Source: an uncultured Alistipes sp. | Lineage (GTDB): Bacteria > Bacteroidota > Bacteroidia > Bacteroidales > UBA932 | Direction of reading: 5' to 3' | DNA: 64,000 bases | Assembly: GCA_900544175.1 (NCBI GenBank) | Contig: UQUN01000006.1 | Location: 1 to 64,000, forward strand | Shown: positions 63,168 through 64,000 of the stretch, one piece after another | How positions within the stretch are numbered: position 1 is the first letter of the stretch | Layout of the letters: each line of letters opens with the position of its first letter | Made by a program: the position numbers and the translations under genes | Notes under the pieces: generated by a model | The model's input: the letters and a program-made list of their open reading frames with translations, nothing else | What the model was told of the DNA's origin: nothing | The model's database searches: none

Positions 63168-63543
63168 CTATTCGTCATATCCTATTTCATTAATCAGCTC
63201 CGCATCAATTGCTAAAGTATATGAAGCTGATTTGTAAAACTCATCTAAAAATGAGAATGCCCAGTAATCAATATTGAATACTGTCTTTTTTAATATTTTC
63301 TCACCGACTTTCACTGTATCACTTTCTTTCATGCATTTCAGGAGCCAGTTAGCAGTTTCATCAAAATATGCCTTTGCTTCTTGTTCCGACAGGATTTCTC
63401 TCGTTTGGTTTTATCTCTCTTATTTTCCCTCTTGATATAAAACTGACAATCTCATTCGTTTTATTTTCTATACTTAAGTCCGCTTCATAATAACGATCGA
63501 CAAGGGTAGAACAGCCTTGTGCGAAAAATAATGGGATAAACAA
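63168..63543 (-). pseudogene. Broken lipoprotein gene
   Basis: Reading from about 63543 gives LFIPLFFAQGCSTLVDRYYE and then NKTNEIVSFISRGKIREIKP, with a lipobox FFAQGC but no good start codon. After PNE the frame breaks; removing one base near 63413 continues EILSEQEAKAYFDETANWLL and ends LINEIGYDE at TAG 63168. The signal peptide has lost its own start and is fused to an AraC scrap upstream. No known family. Confidence 0.7.
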
Positions 63544-63632
63544 TACTCGACAGGGGACTGGCCGGTGTGCTTCCGGAAGAAGCGGGAGAATCTCCTGCAC
63601 GGTCATGTCGGTAGTGGCCCGCAGTTTTACGC
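63544..63632 (-). pseudogene. Scrap of an AraC regulator C-terminus
   Basis: One frame reads VKLRATTDMTVQEI and the next RRFSRFFRKHTGQSPVEY, which together are the end of an AraC DNA-binding domain (TTDMTVQEI then F..FFRKHTG.SP.EY) with roughly ten residues missing between. It is wedged between the MFS stop and the broken lipoprotein. Confidence 0.7.
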
Positions 63633-64000
63633 CTTAAGCCGAGGCTGAAGATAGAGCAGACAGGCGAGACAGGCAGCGACGCTGATTATACCGCCGATAT
63701 AGCCTACAGCACCGACACCGGCCCCTGAGCAGACGAGACCGCCGATGAGGGCTCCGCCTCCGATACCCACATTATAGATGCCGGAGTAGATGGACATGGC
63801 TATGGGAGTATTTTCAGGGACGTTGCGGATTATCTCGGACTGGAATGTCATATTGAAGAAAGTGTTGGCAAGGCCCCACAGGATACACAGCACAATGATT
63901 GACTGGTGGGAAAATGAGGCCGCCTCAAGCAGGAAAAGACTGCCGCAGATGCCAAGGACCGCGCAGCGCAGGAAAAAGCTCCGGCGGAAATCGAAGTACC
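63627..64000 (-). CDS. MFS transporter, C-terminal part (cut by window edge)
   Basis: The visible 124 residues run from the right edge to TAA near 63627 and include four hydrophobic helices: FFLRCAVLGICGSLFLLEAA, SIIVLCILWGLANTFFNMTF, TPIAMSIYSGIYNVGIGGGA and YIGGIISVAACLACLLYL. SEIIRNVPENTPIAMSIYSG is typical of sugar/drug-efflux MFS proteins (SET/AraJ type). The N-terminal part is outside the window, so intactness is unknown. Confidence 0.8.
   Translation of the reverse strand, partial: YFDFRRSFFLRCAVLGICGSLFLLEAASFSHQSIIVLCILWGLANTFFNMTFQSEIIRNVPENTPIAMSIYSGIYNVGIGGGALIGGLVCSGAGVGAVGYIGGIISVAACLACLLYLQPRLKA

Overview
The window looks like a chromosome segment of a gut-type Bacteroidales bacterium (phylum Bacteroidota). 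The evidence is repeated -33 TTTG / -7 TAnnTTTG promoters, starts with little Shine-Dalgarno signal, many lipoproteins with BACON or DUF5689 domains, a SusC-like TonB-dependent receptor, an S-type sulfatase, a GH29 fucosidase and a TPR/AraC hybrid sensor. Genus cannot be fixed by reading alone. Most genes are ordinary chromosomal ones; there is no prophage, rRNA operon or CRISPR array.

Layout. 1-300: hairpin of possible insertion-sequence origin and tRNA-Leu(UAA). 381-7283 (minus): tetR, outer-membrane efflux protein, membrane-fusion lipoprotein, two ABC ATPases and two ABC-2 permeases, a YbhFSRG-type exporter operon with a TetR operator. 7419-10765: MATE pump, then a WG-repeat protein ending in a caspase-like domain whose catalytic His and Cys are replaced. 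10814-11745: DUF2442 protein and a YafQ-type toxin/antitoxin pair, both frameshifted. 11880-17623: tRNA-Gly(GCC), YraN-like protein, GDP-mannose enzyme, arginine deiminase, pheS, and metK behind a SAM-II-type riboswitch with its own terminator and a matching antiterminator. 17644-23506 (minus): comF, mutS2, cdaA, C69 dipeptidase.

24015-33645 (minus) is a tight seven-gene operon: large DUF5689/BACON lipoprotein, secreted NUC1-type nuclease, EEP-family nuclease, TonB receptor, second DUF5689 lipoprotein, small lipoprotein and PHP phosphatase. I read it as a candidate system for binding, cutting and importing extracellular nucleic acid. 33814-34320 is a gene-free block of repeats and large hairpins. 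34442-37867: SPFH protein with a ribbon-helix-helix partner, ferritin, alpha-L-fucosidase. 37892-43572 (minus): complete RND efflux operon. 43737-51482: pullulanase, a GNAT-MsrA fusion, a lipoprotein, Crp-type regulator, YbaK, phosphodiesterase and a small membrane protein.

51790-56232 (minus) carries a sulfatase, a BF3164-like propeller lipoprotein and a small secreted protein present twice because of a segmental duplication, with a frameshifted TapB-like gene between the copies. 56419-57062 is gene-free and holds a palindrome, three-plus tandem units of about 83 bp with covarying hairpin arms, and another long hairpin. 57122-63106: a collapsed MATE pseudogene, then a TPR/TM/AraC regulator next to two lipoprotein genes (BACON; BACON plus Omp28-like thioredoxin fold). 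63168-64000: a broken lipoprotein, an AraC scrap and the C-terminal part of an MFS transporter cut by the window edge.
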